Assembly (NCBI GenBank): GCA_944391965.1
Contig: CALXVH010000006.1
Location: 1-63,808 of the forward strand
From: an uncultured Clostridia bacterium
GTDB taxonomy: Bacteria > Bacillota > Clostridia > TANB77 > CAG-508
Length of the DNA: 63,808 bases
Direction of reading: 5' to 3'
The notes under the pieces are model-generated. The model had not been told where the DNA came from and did no database searches. It was given only the letters and a program-made list of their open reading frames with translations. A program made the position numbers and the translations under genes. Below are positions 26,006 through 35,508 of the stretch, one piece after another. Within the stretch, counting starts at the first letter, position 1; each line of letters opens with the position of its first letter.

Positions 26006-26716
26006 ATGAAAACATTAAGTATTGACACATCTAGCAATATTTGTAGCCTTGCGATTTTAGATGATAACAAAATAATATACGAAGACTATATAGCTGATAA
26101 ATTAACTCATTCTGAAAACTTAATGCCAATGATAAAAAAAGCCTTTGACAATTTAACAATCAATTTAGATGATATAGATTTATTTACATGTTCTAAAGGT
26201 CCTGGCTCTTTTACTGGAATTAGAATTGGAGTTGCTACAATATGTGCTTTTAGAGATTACTATAATAAAAAAGCCATTGGTATTTCTTCTTTAGAAGGTT
26301 TAGCATACAATATTGTGCCAAAAGAAAACTCTTTGGTTTGTTCTATGATAGATGCAAAAAATAATAATGTATATGCAGGATTATTCAAATATGAAGATAG
26401 TCATTATTCTTTAATAGATAAATATATATCTGATAATATTAATAACACATTAGATAGTTTAAATCATTATTCTAATAATGAAATTATATTTGTAGGTTCT
26501 GGAGCTATAACCTATTCTGCACAAATTAAAGACTCTTTTAAAAATTGTTTAATAGCAGAAGGAAATACTAACAGTTCTTCTGCAAGTGGAGTAGCTAAAG
26601 CTGCAATCTATAAATATTTTAATTGTACTTCTAAGGAAGATTTAGCTCTTTCCCCACTATATTTAAAAAAATCAAGTGCGGAAATCGAATTAGAAAAAAA
26701 ATTAAATAAAGGATAA
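26006..26716 (+). CDS. tsaB: tRNA threonylcarbamoyladenosine protein TsaB
   Basis: 236 residues with the ASKHA-type start LSIDTSSNICSLAILDD and the GPGSFTGIRIG motif diagnostic of TsaB. It is the non-catalytic partner that stabilises TsaD in t6A synthesis. It starts 2 bp after tsaE and is followed 5 bp later by rimI, so the three are one transcript. Confident. Confidence 0.95.
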   Translation: MKTLSIDTSSNICSLAILDDNKIIYEDYIADKLTHSENLMPMIKKAFDNLTINLDDIDLFTCSKGPGSFTGIRIGVATICAFRDYYNKKAIGISSLEGLAYNIVPKENSLVCSMIDAKNNNVYAGLFKYEDSHYSLIDKYISDNINNTLDSLNHYSNNEIIFVGSGAITYSAQIKDSFKNCLIAEGNTNSSSASGVAKAAIYKYFNCTSKEDLALSPLYLKKSSAEIELEKKLNKG

Positions 26717-26721
26717 TCACT

Positions 26722-27159
26722 ATGAGTTTAGAAATATATAATATGACAGATTATGACTTATCTTTAATAAAAGATATATTAATCGATGATTTTGACGATT
26801 TTTGGACATATGATATCTTACAAGAAGAACTTAATAATCCTAATTCAGAATATTTTGTAGCCAAATTGGAAAATAATATTTTAGGTTTTGCAGGAATTTG
26901 GAAATCTGTAGACGATGTACATATTACAGATATAGTTGTAAAAAAATCTAACAGACAAAATGGTATTGGTAGTAAATTATTGGAGAAACTAATACAAACT
27001 GCAAAGATGCAGAACTTTAAATCAATTACTTTGGAAGTAAATGAACACAATCTGCCTGCAATAAATTTGTATTTAAAATATGGTTTTAAAAATGTTGGCT
27101 TCAGAAAAAAATATTATGGCAATAAAGATAATGCAATTATTATGACAAAAGAATTATAA
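26722..27159 (+). CDS. rimI: RimI-like GNAT acetyltransferase
   Basis: 145 residues. The acetyl-CoA-binding loop KKSNRQNGIGSKLLEKL (the R/Q-x-x-G-x-G/A motif) and the C-terminal EVNEHNLPAINLYLKYGFKN with a Tyr for catalysis mark RimI. The family acetylates the N-terminus of ribosomal protein S18 and likely other proteins. Its position after tsaB is the standard Firmicutes order. Confident on family, fair on substrate. Confidence 0.92.
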   Translation: MSLEIYNMTDYDLSLIKDILIDDFDDFWTYDILQEELNNPNSEYFVAKLENNILGFAGIWKSVDDVHITDIVVKKSNRQNGIGSKLLEKLIQTAKMQNFKSITLEVNEHNLPAINLYLKYGFKNVGFRKKYYGNKDNAIIMTKEL

Positions 27160-27178
27160 AGAAAGAAGGAAAAAACAA

Positions 27179-29557
27179 ATGAAAAAAAACGAATTAAATT
27201 ACAAAGATTTAAGAGTAATGTGTAATCCAAATATTTTTGATTTTGAAACAACAGAAAATTTAGAGCCTATTACTTCTGGAATTGGTCAAGAACGTGGTAT
27301 TAAATCATTAGAATTTGGTCTTAATGTAAATGTTAAAGGATATAATATCTATCTTGAAGGTCCTAGTGGTGTTGGTAAAACTATGTATACAAAAAATTAT
27401 TTGGATACAATTGCTAAAAAGAAAAAAGTTCCAAATGATTGGTGTTATATATATAATTTTGATAGACCAAATGAACCAATTGCTGTTTCTCTTCCTGCTG
27501 GACAAGGAAAAGAATTTAAAAACACTATGGATTCTTTTATTAAAGATATAAAAGTTGATATAAAAAACACTTTTAATAATGAAGATTTCGAAAAAGAAAA
27601 AACCTTAATTAGACAAGAATTCGAAGAAAAAAGAAATATTTTAATGGAAAATTTAAATAAAAAAGCAATGGAACATGGTTTTTTTGTAAAAAGTGCTCAA
27701 AATGGTATTTACATGATGCCTGTATTAAATGGTAAAACAATAGAAGAAGAAGAATTTGATAAATTAGATGAAAGTATAAAAAAAGAATTCGAAGATAAAT
27801 CTGGAATTGTACAACAACAAATAATAGAAGCAATCAGTGAAATTAAAGCAATTGAAAAAGAATCTGATAAAAAAATAGAAGAATGGCAGTCTAACATTGC
27901 CCTACTTACTATAAATGTTCATATAAATAATGTAAAATCTAAATTTAAAAGAAATAAAAAAATTACTAAATTTTTAAATGATGTAAAAACAGATATTTTA
28001 AAAAATATTTCTGCATTTACAACAGAACCTACAAATAATCAACCTCAAAATGTTCCAAGAATGGAGCCTCCTGCCCCATGGCTAAATTATAGAGTAAATT
28101 TATTTATAGATAATAGCAATTTAGAGGGTGCACCAGTTATAATGGATTCTAATACATCCTATCCAAATTTGTTCGGAAGACTTGAATACGAAAATTACTA
28201 TGGTGCTTTAAAAACTGATCATACCATGTTAAAACCTGGTTTACTTCACATGGCAAATGGCGGATATATTATGTTCCAAGCAGATGATATAATCCAAAAT
28301 AGCTTATGTTATGAATCATTAAAAAAGGCTTTAAAGGTAAAAGAACTAAATATAGAAAATGCTTCTGAACAACATTCTTCTATGGTAATGATTTCTTTAA
28401 AACCTGAGCCAATTCCTTTAGATTTAAAGGTTATTATAATTGGTAATAGCAATATTTATCATACTCTACTTGCTGTGGATAATGATTTTAGAAAACTATT
28501 TAAAATAAAAGTCGAATTTGAAGATGATGCTCCTCGTAATTCTGAAAACATGGTAAAACTTGCTAGGTTTGCACATGGTTTCTGTGAAAAAGAAGGTCTT
28601 CCTCAGTTAGACAGATCTGGAGTTGCAAGTTTAGTTGACTATGCTACTGTTCTTGCAAACGATAAAGAAAAAATTTCGACAAAATTTAATGATTTATCAG
28701 AAATTCTAGGTGAAGCAGCAACTTGGGCAAAACTTAGTCGTTCTAAATTAATTACTGACAAATTCATTCATAAAGCTTTAAAAGAACGAATTGAACGTGT
28801 GAAAAAATATGATGCTCACTATTCAGAAATGATAAAAGAAAATACTTTGTTAATTGATACTAACGGTTATAAAGTCGGACAAATAAATGGACTTACCGTT
28901 TTAACAATAGGTGATTATTCTTTTGGAAAACCTACAAAAATAACTGCAAATACTTATGCTGGGAAGCAAGGAATTGTTAATATAGAACGTGAAGTTGACC
29001 TTTCTGGTTCATCTCATTCTAAAGGTGTATTAATACTTACAGGTTATTTAGGACAAAAATTTGCACAAGATTTCCCTCTTGCTTTAACTGCAAGTATCTG
29101 TTTTGAACAATTATATAATGGTGTTGATGGAGATAGTGCTTCTAGTACAGAGCTATATGCCCTACTTTCTAGTTTATCTGAAATACCAATAAATCAATCT
29201 TTTGCAGTTACAGGTTCTGTAAATCAAAAAGGTGAAATACAACCTATTGGTGGTGTTAATGAAAAAATCGAAGGATTTTTCCAAGTATGTAAAGACAGAG
29301 GATTAGATGGTAGCCATAGTGTTATAATTCCTGTTCAAAATATAAGAAATCTTCATTTAGATGATGAAGTTGTAGAAGCTGTAAAAAATAATTTATTCCA
29401 TATATATGCAATTTCTACAATTGATGAAGGAATAGAATTATTAACAGGTGTACCTGCTGGAACTAAAGATAAAAATGGAAAATTCCCTTCTGGTACAATT
29501 AATTATTTAGTTTATGAAAAATTAAAAAAATATTCTGGATTAGAAAATAAAAAATAA
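27179..29557 (+). CDS. Lon-family ATP-dependent protease (LonB/LonC-like)
   Basis: 792 residues. A P-loop GPSGVGKT (61-68) opens an AAA region interrupted by a coiled-coil-rich insert (about 120-270). The S16 protease domain at the end has the catalytic Ser653 in DGDSAS and Lys696 in GGVNEKIEG, the Ser-Lys dyad. It lacks the Lon N-terminal LAN domain and resembles the stand-alone Lon-like proteases annotated beside central genes in Clostridia. No membrane helix is visible, so it is soluble. It lies 19 bp after rimI and probably shares the tsaE transcript. The AAA part has a degenerate look (no obvious Walker B DE before 450), so ATP dependence is likely but not certain. Confidence 0.88.
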   Translation: MKKNELNYKDLRVMCNPNIFDFETTENLEPITSGIGQERGIKSLEFGLNVNVKGYNIYLEGPSGVGKTMYTKNYLDTIAKKKKVPNDWCYIYNFDRPNEPIAVSLPAGQGKEFKNTMDSFIKDIKVDIKNTFNNEDFEKEKTLIRQEFEEKRNILMENLNKKAMEHGFFVKSAQNGIYMMPVLNGKTIEEEEFDKLDESIKKEFEDKSGIVQQQIIEAISEIKAIEKESDKKIEEWQSNIALLTINVHINNVKSKFKRNKKITKFLNDVKTDILKNISAFTTEPTNNQPQNVPRMEPPAPWLNYRVNLFIDNSNLEGAPVIMDSNTSYPNLFGRLEYENYYGALKTDHTMLKPGLLHMANGGYIMFQADDIIQNSLCYESLKKALKVKELNIENASEQHSSMVMISLKPEPIPLDLKVIIIGNSNIYHTLLAVDNDFRKLFKIKVEFEDDAPRNSENMVKLARFAHGFCEKEGLPQLDRSGVASLVDYATVLANDKEKISTKFNDLSEILGEAATWAKLSRSKLITDKFIHKALKERIERVKKYDAHYSEMIKENTLLIDTNGYKVGQINGLTVLTIGDYSFGKPTKITANTYAGKQGIVNIEREVDLSGSSHSKGVLILTGYLGQKFAQDFPLALTASICFEQLYNGVDGDSASSTELYALLSSLSEIPINQSFAVTGSVNQKGEIQPIGGVNEKIEGFFQVCKDRGLDGSHSVIIPVQNIRNLHLDDEVVEAVKNNLFHIYAISTIDEGIELLTGVPAGTKDKNGKFPSGTINYLVYEKLKKYSGLENKK

Positions 29558-29563
29558 ATATTA

Positions 29564-29593
29564 AAAACACTTGATAAAATTATCAAGTGTTTT
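29564..29593. terminator. Bidirectional terminator between convergent genes
   Basis: AAAACACTTGATA / TATCAAGTGTTTT, a perfect 13-bp stem with a 4-nt loop, with A and T runs at each end. It serves the Lon-like gene (plus) and overlaps the stop of the minus-strand gene at 29583. Confidence 0.85.
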
Positions 29594-30047
29594 TCTTATG
29601 AAATAACTTATTTATAAATTTTATAATTTTTTGAATAAAATTTTCTTTTTTAATTTCTATTGGTAAATTCTTTACTTCATCTTGTTGTTCTGTATTCTTT
29701 TTTCCTCTATTTTCTAATATTTTTTCTGGATTATATTTTTCCTTTATTTCTTCTCTATACTTCCTCTCATTTTCGGCATAAATTTGTTCTAATTCTTTTT
29801 TCTCCTCTTCATCTTCGCATAAATATTTTAGATATAAAATAGCAATTAAATCCCATGTTGCATTTTTTAAATTTTGATTTTCTAAAGATATATCTGTGGT
29901 TAATTCTCGCTTACTGTCTTTGTCCATCTCTTCTTTAAAATATTCTATAATATTTTTGGGGATTTTTTCCTGTTTATCTTGTGGTAACAAATTTATAAAA
30001 CTAATTATTTCTGCATATGCAACTCTAGTTTCTTTATCTCTCCCCAT
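29583..30047 (-). CDS. Small charged protein, unknown, partner of the 764-residue protein
   Basis: 154 residues from the ATG at 30047; the alternative ATG at 30068 lies deeper in the upstream gene and has a poorer ribosome site (GAGAAGGG sits 11 nt before 30047). The protein is mostly helical and highly charged (ELEQIYAENERKYREEIKEK), with a short basic amphipathic C-terminal helix (IQKIIKFINKLFHKK). No domain is recognised. Its start overlaps the upstream gene by 14 bp, so the two are translationally coupled and probably act together. Confidence 0.65.
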   Translation of the reverse strand: MGRDKETRVAYAEIISFINLLPQDKQEKIPKNIIEYFKEEMDKDSKRELTTDISLENQNLKNATWDLIAILYLKYLCEDEEEKKELEQIYAENERKYREEIKEKYNPEKILENRGKKNTEQQDEVKNLPIEIKKENFIQKIIKFINKLFHKKNT

Positions 30048-32328
30048 AATTTTCTTTTCCCTTCTCATCTTTCATTGGTAATCCTCTTTTTAATAATCTT
30101 ATCTGTCTCATAAATTCTATCTGCCTATTTATGTTTTCACTTCTTACCCTTTTCTTAGTTCCATCTACAGCATCTTTTAGAAAACTATCACTAGATTTTT
30201 TTCTTCCAACTAATACACCAATATTTTCTTTTTCAGTAGCTTTATCTACTGTAGTATTTAAAATTTCTAAATCGTCACTTATTTTTTTATGTATTTCGTC
30301 AATTTTTTCCTTATTACTTTCTTGTTTTTTTTCTTGTAATAGCATTCTCATATCTCTTATTAAAGCATATTTTTGTTCTTCGTATTCTTCAGCACTTTCA
30401 GATTGTTTTGGTATTAAATGTGGTTCAAATGTTGTATCTATAAGTTCTTCACTTAATTCTATAAAATCGTTCCCTTGTTTATCAACTCCTGGAATTAATT
30501 CTTGAGTTTCTTTATAATCTTCTATAAATTTATCTACATCTATCTTTCTTTCTATTCCACTAATTCTTGCTGTAGTAATTACTTTCTGCTCACTTGATAC
30601 CCCATGTGAATATGAGCAATTTTTAATATCTTTTTTTATTGATTTAAACACCAAAGAGTTTAATGTATCTTCATATATTGAATCTATTCCTATTATTGGC
30701 TTTTCATCGATTTTTCCATTTGTTATTTTTATATCTTTACTATTCGGATTAATTACTATATCTGAAATCTTTTCTCCTTTAACTATAAGACTGCAAGATA
30801 AGTCTTTTTTATTTAATTTTTTATATGTAAACATATTAAAATCTGAGGACTCCTGAAATAATTCATCCAACGATATTCTATCCATTTTTCCCTGTTCTGG
30901 ATCTATTACTATTAAAGCTTGCTTATCTGTACCAAATTCTATAAATGTATTTAGATTATCTAACCCTTCTATATGTACTTTTTTAAATGTTGGTATTTCC
31001 ATTTCGCATTCGTATTGCTGTTCTAATTGTGAAATATTTTCTATGGTTCTTGAAAAGTTTTTTGAATCACCTAATATCGCTAGTGCATTTTTTCTTTGCA
31101 TCTTTTCATCAATTATCTTTATAGTATCTATTATTTCCTCTGTCGAAAAGTCTTTTGTTGCAGCTTGTATATCTGCTATCTTTTTTATTGTTGATACAAA
31201 ATCTTTTCCATCATCATTATATAAAAATGAAACAACTAATTTTCCTGTAGCATTTTCATTTAAGGTTTTATATGGTTCTTCTAGTTCTTGATTTATTTTT
31301 GTTTCTCTTATATCTAAATATTTACCTGTACTTCTATTTGCTATTTTAGAATGTATATCGATTTTTATTTTAGTCATAATTTGATTTTTTTCTTCATCCG
31401 TCTTGTTAAATAATAGGTGGCTATGTTCGACCATTTTTTCTATTAATTTCTCTCTAATAAAAATATTTTGGTCGAATAGCTTTTGAAAATCTTTAGCATA
31501 TGGCACTAATACTTGCAAATACTTACTAATTTTTACTTGTTCATCTATAAATTTATTAAAATCTACTTTACCTTCTTTTATATGTTTAAAGCTTTCAATC
31601 TGCTTTTGATTATACATATAATAAATACTAAGTAATCCTTCTATTCCATTTACTAAATTTTCATTTGCCAACTTAAAATCATCGGGTGTTGGATCTTTTT
31701 TATTATAAATAATATTATGATAACTTTCCAAGTAATTATTCATATGTCTACCTGTTTTCATCATGGCCTGAAATATCGTATTATCTGCTCCTTTAGCCAA
31801 ATGAAAATTAAACTTATCACCTTGTTTTGAAAAGTAATCTTTTAATATAATATTTCCAAACATTGAATATGCCAGAAAAACCATTTCTACATTTTTGGGA
31901 TAACTGTATTGGCTCCTATTATACATTGCTTTTTTACAAAATTCTGTTATTCCTTCACCCCAAAATTGGTTAAATCCTCCAAGTCCATCTACTATAGAAT
32001 GGAATATCTCATGTGCATTTGTATCTTTATTATCTCCTACACCTTTTCTTAATACTATATTTTCTTTTTGACTTAGATCTATGGGGCGCCTATGATAACC
32101 TACAACCCCTCTATTATTTTTTAAATATTCATCTTCTTTTTCTGTTAATGATTTAAATATGATATTTCTAATTCCAACAGTTAACTTTTGCTTATCTACC
32201 CATTTTATAAATCCTGTTCTTCCTAAGTAATTATAAATATCATAATAACATTCATATACAATTTGTCTAATGTCAGCTTGAATATGTTGATTTAATTTTA
32301 AATTTTTTTCTATTTCTGAAAAATTCAT
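30034..32328 (-). CDS. Large protein with gluzincin-type metallopeptidase motif, unknown
   Basis: 764 residues. HEIFH at 106-110 followed by GEGITEF (Glu129) is the HExxH...E arrangement of gluzincin zinc peptidases, and it occurs in an alpha-helical N-terminal region (about 90-290). The rest has no recognised domain: a beta-rich middle (about 430-560) and a charged, coiled-coil-like end with a very basic tail (TKKRVRSENINRQ). It has no signal peptide or membrane helix. It is co-translated with the 154-residue gene and lies 39 bp from PPDK on the same strand. Protease activity is inferred only from the motif; the partner and target are unknown. Confidence 0.65.
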   Translation of the reverse strand: MNFSEIEKNLKLNQHIQADIRQIVYECYYDIYNYLGRTGFIKWVDKQKLTVGIRNIIFKSLTEKEDEYLKNNRGVVGYHRRPIDLSQKENIVLRKGVGDNKDTNAHEIFHSIVDGLGGFNQFWGEGITEFCKKAMYNRSQYSYPKNVEMVFLAYSMFGNIILKDYFSKQGDKFNFHLAKGADNTIFQAMMKTGRHMNNYLESYHNIIYNKKDPTPDDFKLANENLVNGIEGLLSIYYMYNQKQIESFKHIKEGKVDFNKFIDEQVKISKYLQVLVPYAKDFQKLFDQNIFIREKLIEKMVEHSHLLFNKTDEEKNQIMTKIKIDIHSKIANRSTGKYLDIRETKINQELEEPYKTLNENATGKLVVSFLYNDDGKDFVSTIKKIADIQAATKDFSTEEIIDTIKIIDEKMQRKNALAILGDSKNFSRTIENISQLEQQYECEMEIPTFKKVHIEGLDNLNTFIEFGTDKQALIVIDPEQGKMDRISLDELFQESSDFNMFTYKKLNKKDLSCSLIVKGEKISDIVINPNSKDIKITNGKIDEKPIIGIDSIYEDTLNSLVFKSIKKDIKNCSYSHGVSSEQKVITTARISGIERKIDVDKFIEDYKETQELIPGVDKQGNDFIELSEELIDTTFEPHLIPKQSESAEEYEEQKYALIRDMRMLLQEKKQESNKEKIDEIHKKISDDLEILNTTVDKATEKENIGVLVGRKKSSDSFLKDAVDGTKKRVRSENINRQIEFMRQIRLLKRGLPMKDEKGKENYGER

Positions 32329-32367
32329 AAAATATCCCTATCTTTTTATTTTCCTTTTGTATATTGC

Positions 32368-34995
32368 CTATTGTTCATTTATTGCTGCTTGAGCTGCTGC
32401 AAGTTTTGCAATTGGTACTCTATAAGGTGAGCAAGATACATAGTCTAATCCAAGTGAATTACAAAATTCTACAGAAGCTGGATTTCCACCATGCTCACCA
32501 CAAATTCCAATTTTCAAATCTGGTCTTGTCTTTCTTCCTAGCTCTACAGCTATTTTCATTAATTTGCCTACACCTTTTCTATCTATTGTTGCAAATGGAT
32601 CAAAATCATAAATATTTTTAGAATAATATTCATTTAAGAATTTACCTGCATCATCTCTACTAAATCCAAATGTCATTTGTGTTAAGTCATTTGTTCCAAA
32701 TGAGAAAAACTCTGCTTCTTTAGCTATTTCGTCTGCAGTTAAAGCTGCTCTTGGTATTTCTATCATTGTTCCTACATGATATCTCATTTCTATGTTTGCT
32801 TCTTCTAAAATTTTATCTGCTGTTTCTGTAACTATTGATTTTACATATTTCATTTCTTTATATTCCCCAACTAAAGGAATCATTATTTCTGGAATTACAT
32901 TCATTCCTTCTTTATTAACATTTATTGCAGCTTCTATAATCGCTCTTGTTTGCATTTGAGCTATTTCTGGGTATGTTACGTCTAATCTACAACCTCTATG
33001 TCCCATCATTGGATTAAATTCATGTAACTTTTGAATAGTCTCTCTTATTTTTTCTTCTTTTATATTCATTTCTTTTGCTAGATCATATATATCTTTATCT
33101 GTTTTAGGTAAAAATTCATGTAGTGGTGGATCTAATAATCTAATTGTTACTGTATATCCATTCATTGCTTTATATAGTTCTTCAAAGTCAGCTCTTTGCA
33201 TAGGTAATAATTTTGCTAATGCAACTTTTCTTTGTTCTACTGTTTCTGAAAGAATCATTTCTCTTATTGCTTTTACTCTTTCTGGTGCAAAAAACATATG
33301 CTCTGTTCTACATAAACCAATACCTTCTGCTCCAAATTCATATGCTTGTTTTGCATCTCTTGGAGTATCTGCATTTGCTCTAACTTTTAATTTTCTATAT
33401 TGATCTGCCCAGTTCATAAGTTCTGCAAAATTTCCAGAAACAGTTGCAGGTACAGTATCTATTTTTCCATCATATACATTTCCAGTTGAACCATCTAAAG
33501 AAATATAGTCACCTTCCATATATTCTGAACCATCTGGTAATTCAAAATATCCTTCTTCTTCGTTTACAACTATACTAGAACAGCCTGCTACACAGCAAGT
33601 TCCCATTCCTCTTGCAACAACTGCAGCATGTGATGTCATTCCTCCTCTTACAGTTAATATTCCTTTGCAAACATTCATACCATCAATATCATTTGCAGAA
33701 GTTTCTAAACGTACTAAAATTAATTCTTTTTCTCCTGCCTCATGTAGTTGTACTGCTTTTTCTGCACTAAATACAACTTTTCCTGTTGCAGCTCCTGGTG
33801 ATGCTGCTAACCCTTGTGCTATCAATCTTGCATATTTTAATTTTTCTTTATCAAAATTAGGATGCAATAATTGTTCTAATTGCTTTGGTTCTACTCTAAG
33901 TACTGCTTCTCTTTCGTCTATTAACCCTTCCTTTACTAAATCTACAGCTACTTGCAAAGCTGCTTGTGCTGTTCTTTTTCCATTTCTAGTTTGTAAAATA
34001 TATAAACTTCCATGTTCTATGGTAAATTCTAAGTCTTGCATATCTTTATAATGCTTTTCTAATTTTTTCGCACTTCTTACAAACTCATTATATACATCTG
34101 GATTAATTTCTGCTAATTTATCTATTGTCATAGGAGTTCTTATTCCTGCTACAACATCTTCTCCTTGTGCATTCATAAGAAATTCCCCATATATTTTGTT
34201 CTCACCTGTTGCTGGATTTCTAGAAAATGCTACACCTGTACCACAGTCATCTCCCATATTTCCAAATACCATCATTTGAATATTTACTGCTGTTCCCCAA
34301 TCTCCTGGTATATCATTTAATCTTCTATATTTTATTGCTCTTGGGTTGTTCCAAGATTTAAATACAGCTTCTATACATTCTAACAGTAAAGCCTTTACAT
34401 CCTGTGGAAATGCTGCCCCTGTTTGTTCATAATATATTCCTTTAAATACTTTAACTAAATCTTCTAGGTCATTTGCATCCATGTCTATATCTTGAGCAAG
34501 ACCTCTTTGCATTTTTTTAGTATCTATTGCCTTTTCATAAACACTATTAGGAATTCCTTTTACTACATCACTGTACATTTGAATAAATCTTCTATAACTG
34601 TCATATGCAAATCTTCTATTTTTAACTGCTAATGTTTTAACAGTTTCATCATTAATTCCTAAATTTAATATTGTATCCATCATTCCAGGCATAGAAACCC
34701 TAGCACCAGAACGAACAGAAACTAATAATGGTTTTTGAACATCTCCAAACTTTTTGCCAGACATTTCTTCTAGTTTAACTAGAGCTTTTTCTATTTGGCT
34801 TATTATATCTTCTGATATTTTCTCTCCGTCTTCATAATATTTATTACAACATTCTGCAGATATTGTAAAACCTTGTGGAATTGGTAAGCCCAAATTTGTC
34901 ATTTCTGCCAAATTTGCTCCTTTTCCACCAAGAATATCTTTCATTTTTGCATTTCCTTCTTGAAATAAATATACATATTTCTTGTTTTCTTCCAT
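32368..34995 (-). CDS. ppdK: Pyruvate, phosphate dikinase
   Basis: 875 residues from the ATG at 34995, behind GGAGAG; the 21-residue extension upstream has no site and is not family sequence. Domains in order are the ATP-grasp start (LGGKGANLAEMTNLGLPIPQ), the swivelling phosphohistidine domain with catalytic His in GGMTSHAAVVARGMGTCC, and the PEP-binding barrel with GIGLCRTEHMF and SFGTNDLTQMTFGFSRDD. It interconverts pyruvate and PEP with ATP/AMP and PPi/Pi. In anaerobes it often runs toward pyruvate and saves an ATP. It follows enolase in the pathway and no pyruvate kinase is in the window. Confident. Confidence 0.97.
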   Translation of the reverse strand: MEENKKYVYLFQEGNAKMKDILGGKGANLAEMTNLGLPIPQGFTISAECCNKYYEDGEKISEDIISQIEKALVKLEEMSGKKFGDVQKPLLVSVRSGARVSMPGMMDTILNLGINDETVKTLAVKNRRFAYDSYRRFIQMYSDVVKGIPNSVYEKAIDTKKMQRGLAQDIDMDANDLEDLVKVFKGIYYEQTGAAFPQDVKALLLECIEAVFKSWNNPRAIKYRRLNDIPGDWGTAVNIQMMVFGNMGDDCGTGVAFSRNPATGENKIYGEFLMNAQGEDVVAGIRTPMTIDKLAEINPDVYNEFVRSAKKLEKHYKDMQDLEFTIEHGSLYILQTRNGKRTAQAALQVAVDLVKEGLIDEREAVLRVEPKQLEQLLHPNFDKEKLKYARLIAQGLAASPGAATGKVVFSAEKAVQLHEAGEKELILVRLETSANDIDGMNVCKGILTVRGGMTSHAAVVARGMGTCCVAGCSSIVVNEEEGYFELPDGSEYMEGDYISLDGSTGNVYDGKIDTVPATVSGNFAELMNWADQYRKLKVRANADTPRDAKQAYEFGAEGIGLCRTEHMFFAPERVKAIREMILSETVEQRKVALAKLLPMQRADFEELYKAMNGYTVTIRLLDPPLHEFLPKTDKDIYDLAKEMNIKEEKIRETIQKLHEFNPMMGHRGCRLDVTYPEIAQMQTRAIIEAAINVNKEGMNVIPEIMIPLVGEYKEMKYVKSIVTETADKILEEANIEMRYHVGTMIEIPRAALTADEIAKEAEFFSFGTNDLTQMTFGFSRDDAGKFLNEYYSKNIYDFDPFATIDRKGVGKLMKIAVELGRKTRPDLKIGICGEHGGNPASVEFCNSLGLDYVSCSPYRVPIAKLAAAQAAINEQ

Positions 34996-35145
34996 GTATC
35001 TTCTCTCCTTTATCTTTTGAATCATATTTGCTTGTATATCAAGCTTAATTTCGTACAATGCTATTTTTATACCAATATTATATCACTTTATGTCTTTTAG
35101 TAAACCTTTTTTAAAAAATTTAGAGATTTTTGGACAGTCCTTTTC

Positions 35146-35173
35146 GGGATTTGGGGACGGTCCTTTTTTCCCC
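35146..35173. repeat. GGGGACGGTCC palindromic repeat, copy A
   Basis: GGGATTTGGGGACGGTCC with a T run and CCCC end; a shorter GGACAGTCC relic lies at 35132-35140. The same motif occurs at 36909-37033 (two inverted copies) and 57580-57607, always between genes. The self-complementary GGGACGGTCC core and dispersed intergenic placement fit a REP/MITE-like element. From memory, similar motifs flank IS200-like (RAYT) transposases in other Firmicutes. Confidence 0.6.
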
Positions 35174-35183
35174 TTTTTTGTAT

Positions 35184-35357
35184 TTAATATTTTATCTCTT
35201 TAGGTATTACTATTCTAGAAACATTTACACTTTTAGGTTTAAATAATTCATCTAATTGCTCTTCTAAATAATATGCTTCTTTAAAAAATATTCTGTTAAG
35301 TACTTTTATTATCTTATCAAATTTACTCTCTTTTCTTACTATTAAACTTGTTTCCAT
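35184..35357 (-). CDS. 57-residue small protein, unknown
   Basis: A short frame from ATG at 35357 to TAA at 35184, with AAAGAGGTG lying 6 nt before the start, a good ribosome site. The product is basic at the N-terminus (METSLIVRKESKFDKI), helical in the middle (FFKEAYYLEEQLDELF) and ends in VSRIVIPKEIKY. Codon use resembles the neighbours. It lies between glyS and PPDK on the same strand. It is too short for most gene lists and I do not recognise a family. Confidence 0.55.
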   Translation of the reverse strand: METSLIVRKESKFDKIIKVLNRIFFKEAYYLEEQLDELFKPKSVNVSRIVIPKEIKY

Positions 35358-35416
35358 AAAAACACCTCTTTGGTATCATCTACCGAAATCTTATCATAAG
35401 TTGAGCAAAAGTAAAA

Positions 35417-35452
35417 GACATTCATCAAACTAATTTCGTTTTAATGAATGTC
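35417..35452 (-). terminator. Terminator of glyS
   Basis: GACATTCAT...ATGAATGTC with further A/T pairs inside (35417-35430 and 35438-35452), followed on the minus strand by TTTTACTTT. It lies about 55 bp after the glyS stop. Confidence 0.75.
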
Positions 35453-35508
35453 CTTAATAATTACTTTCTCCTATAAGGCTCTGTATTAACCATAATTAAG
35501 CAATTAAA

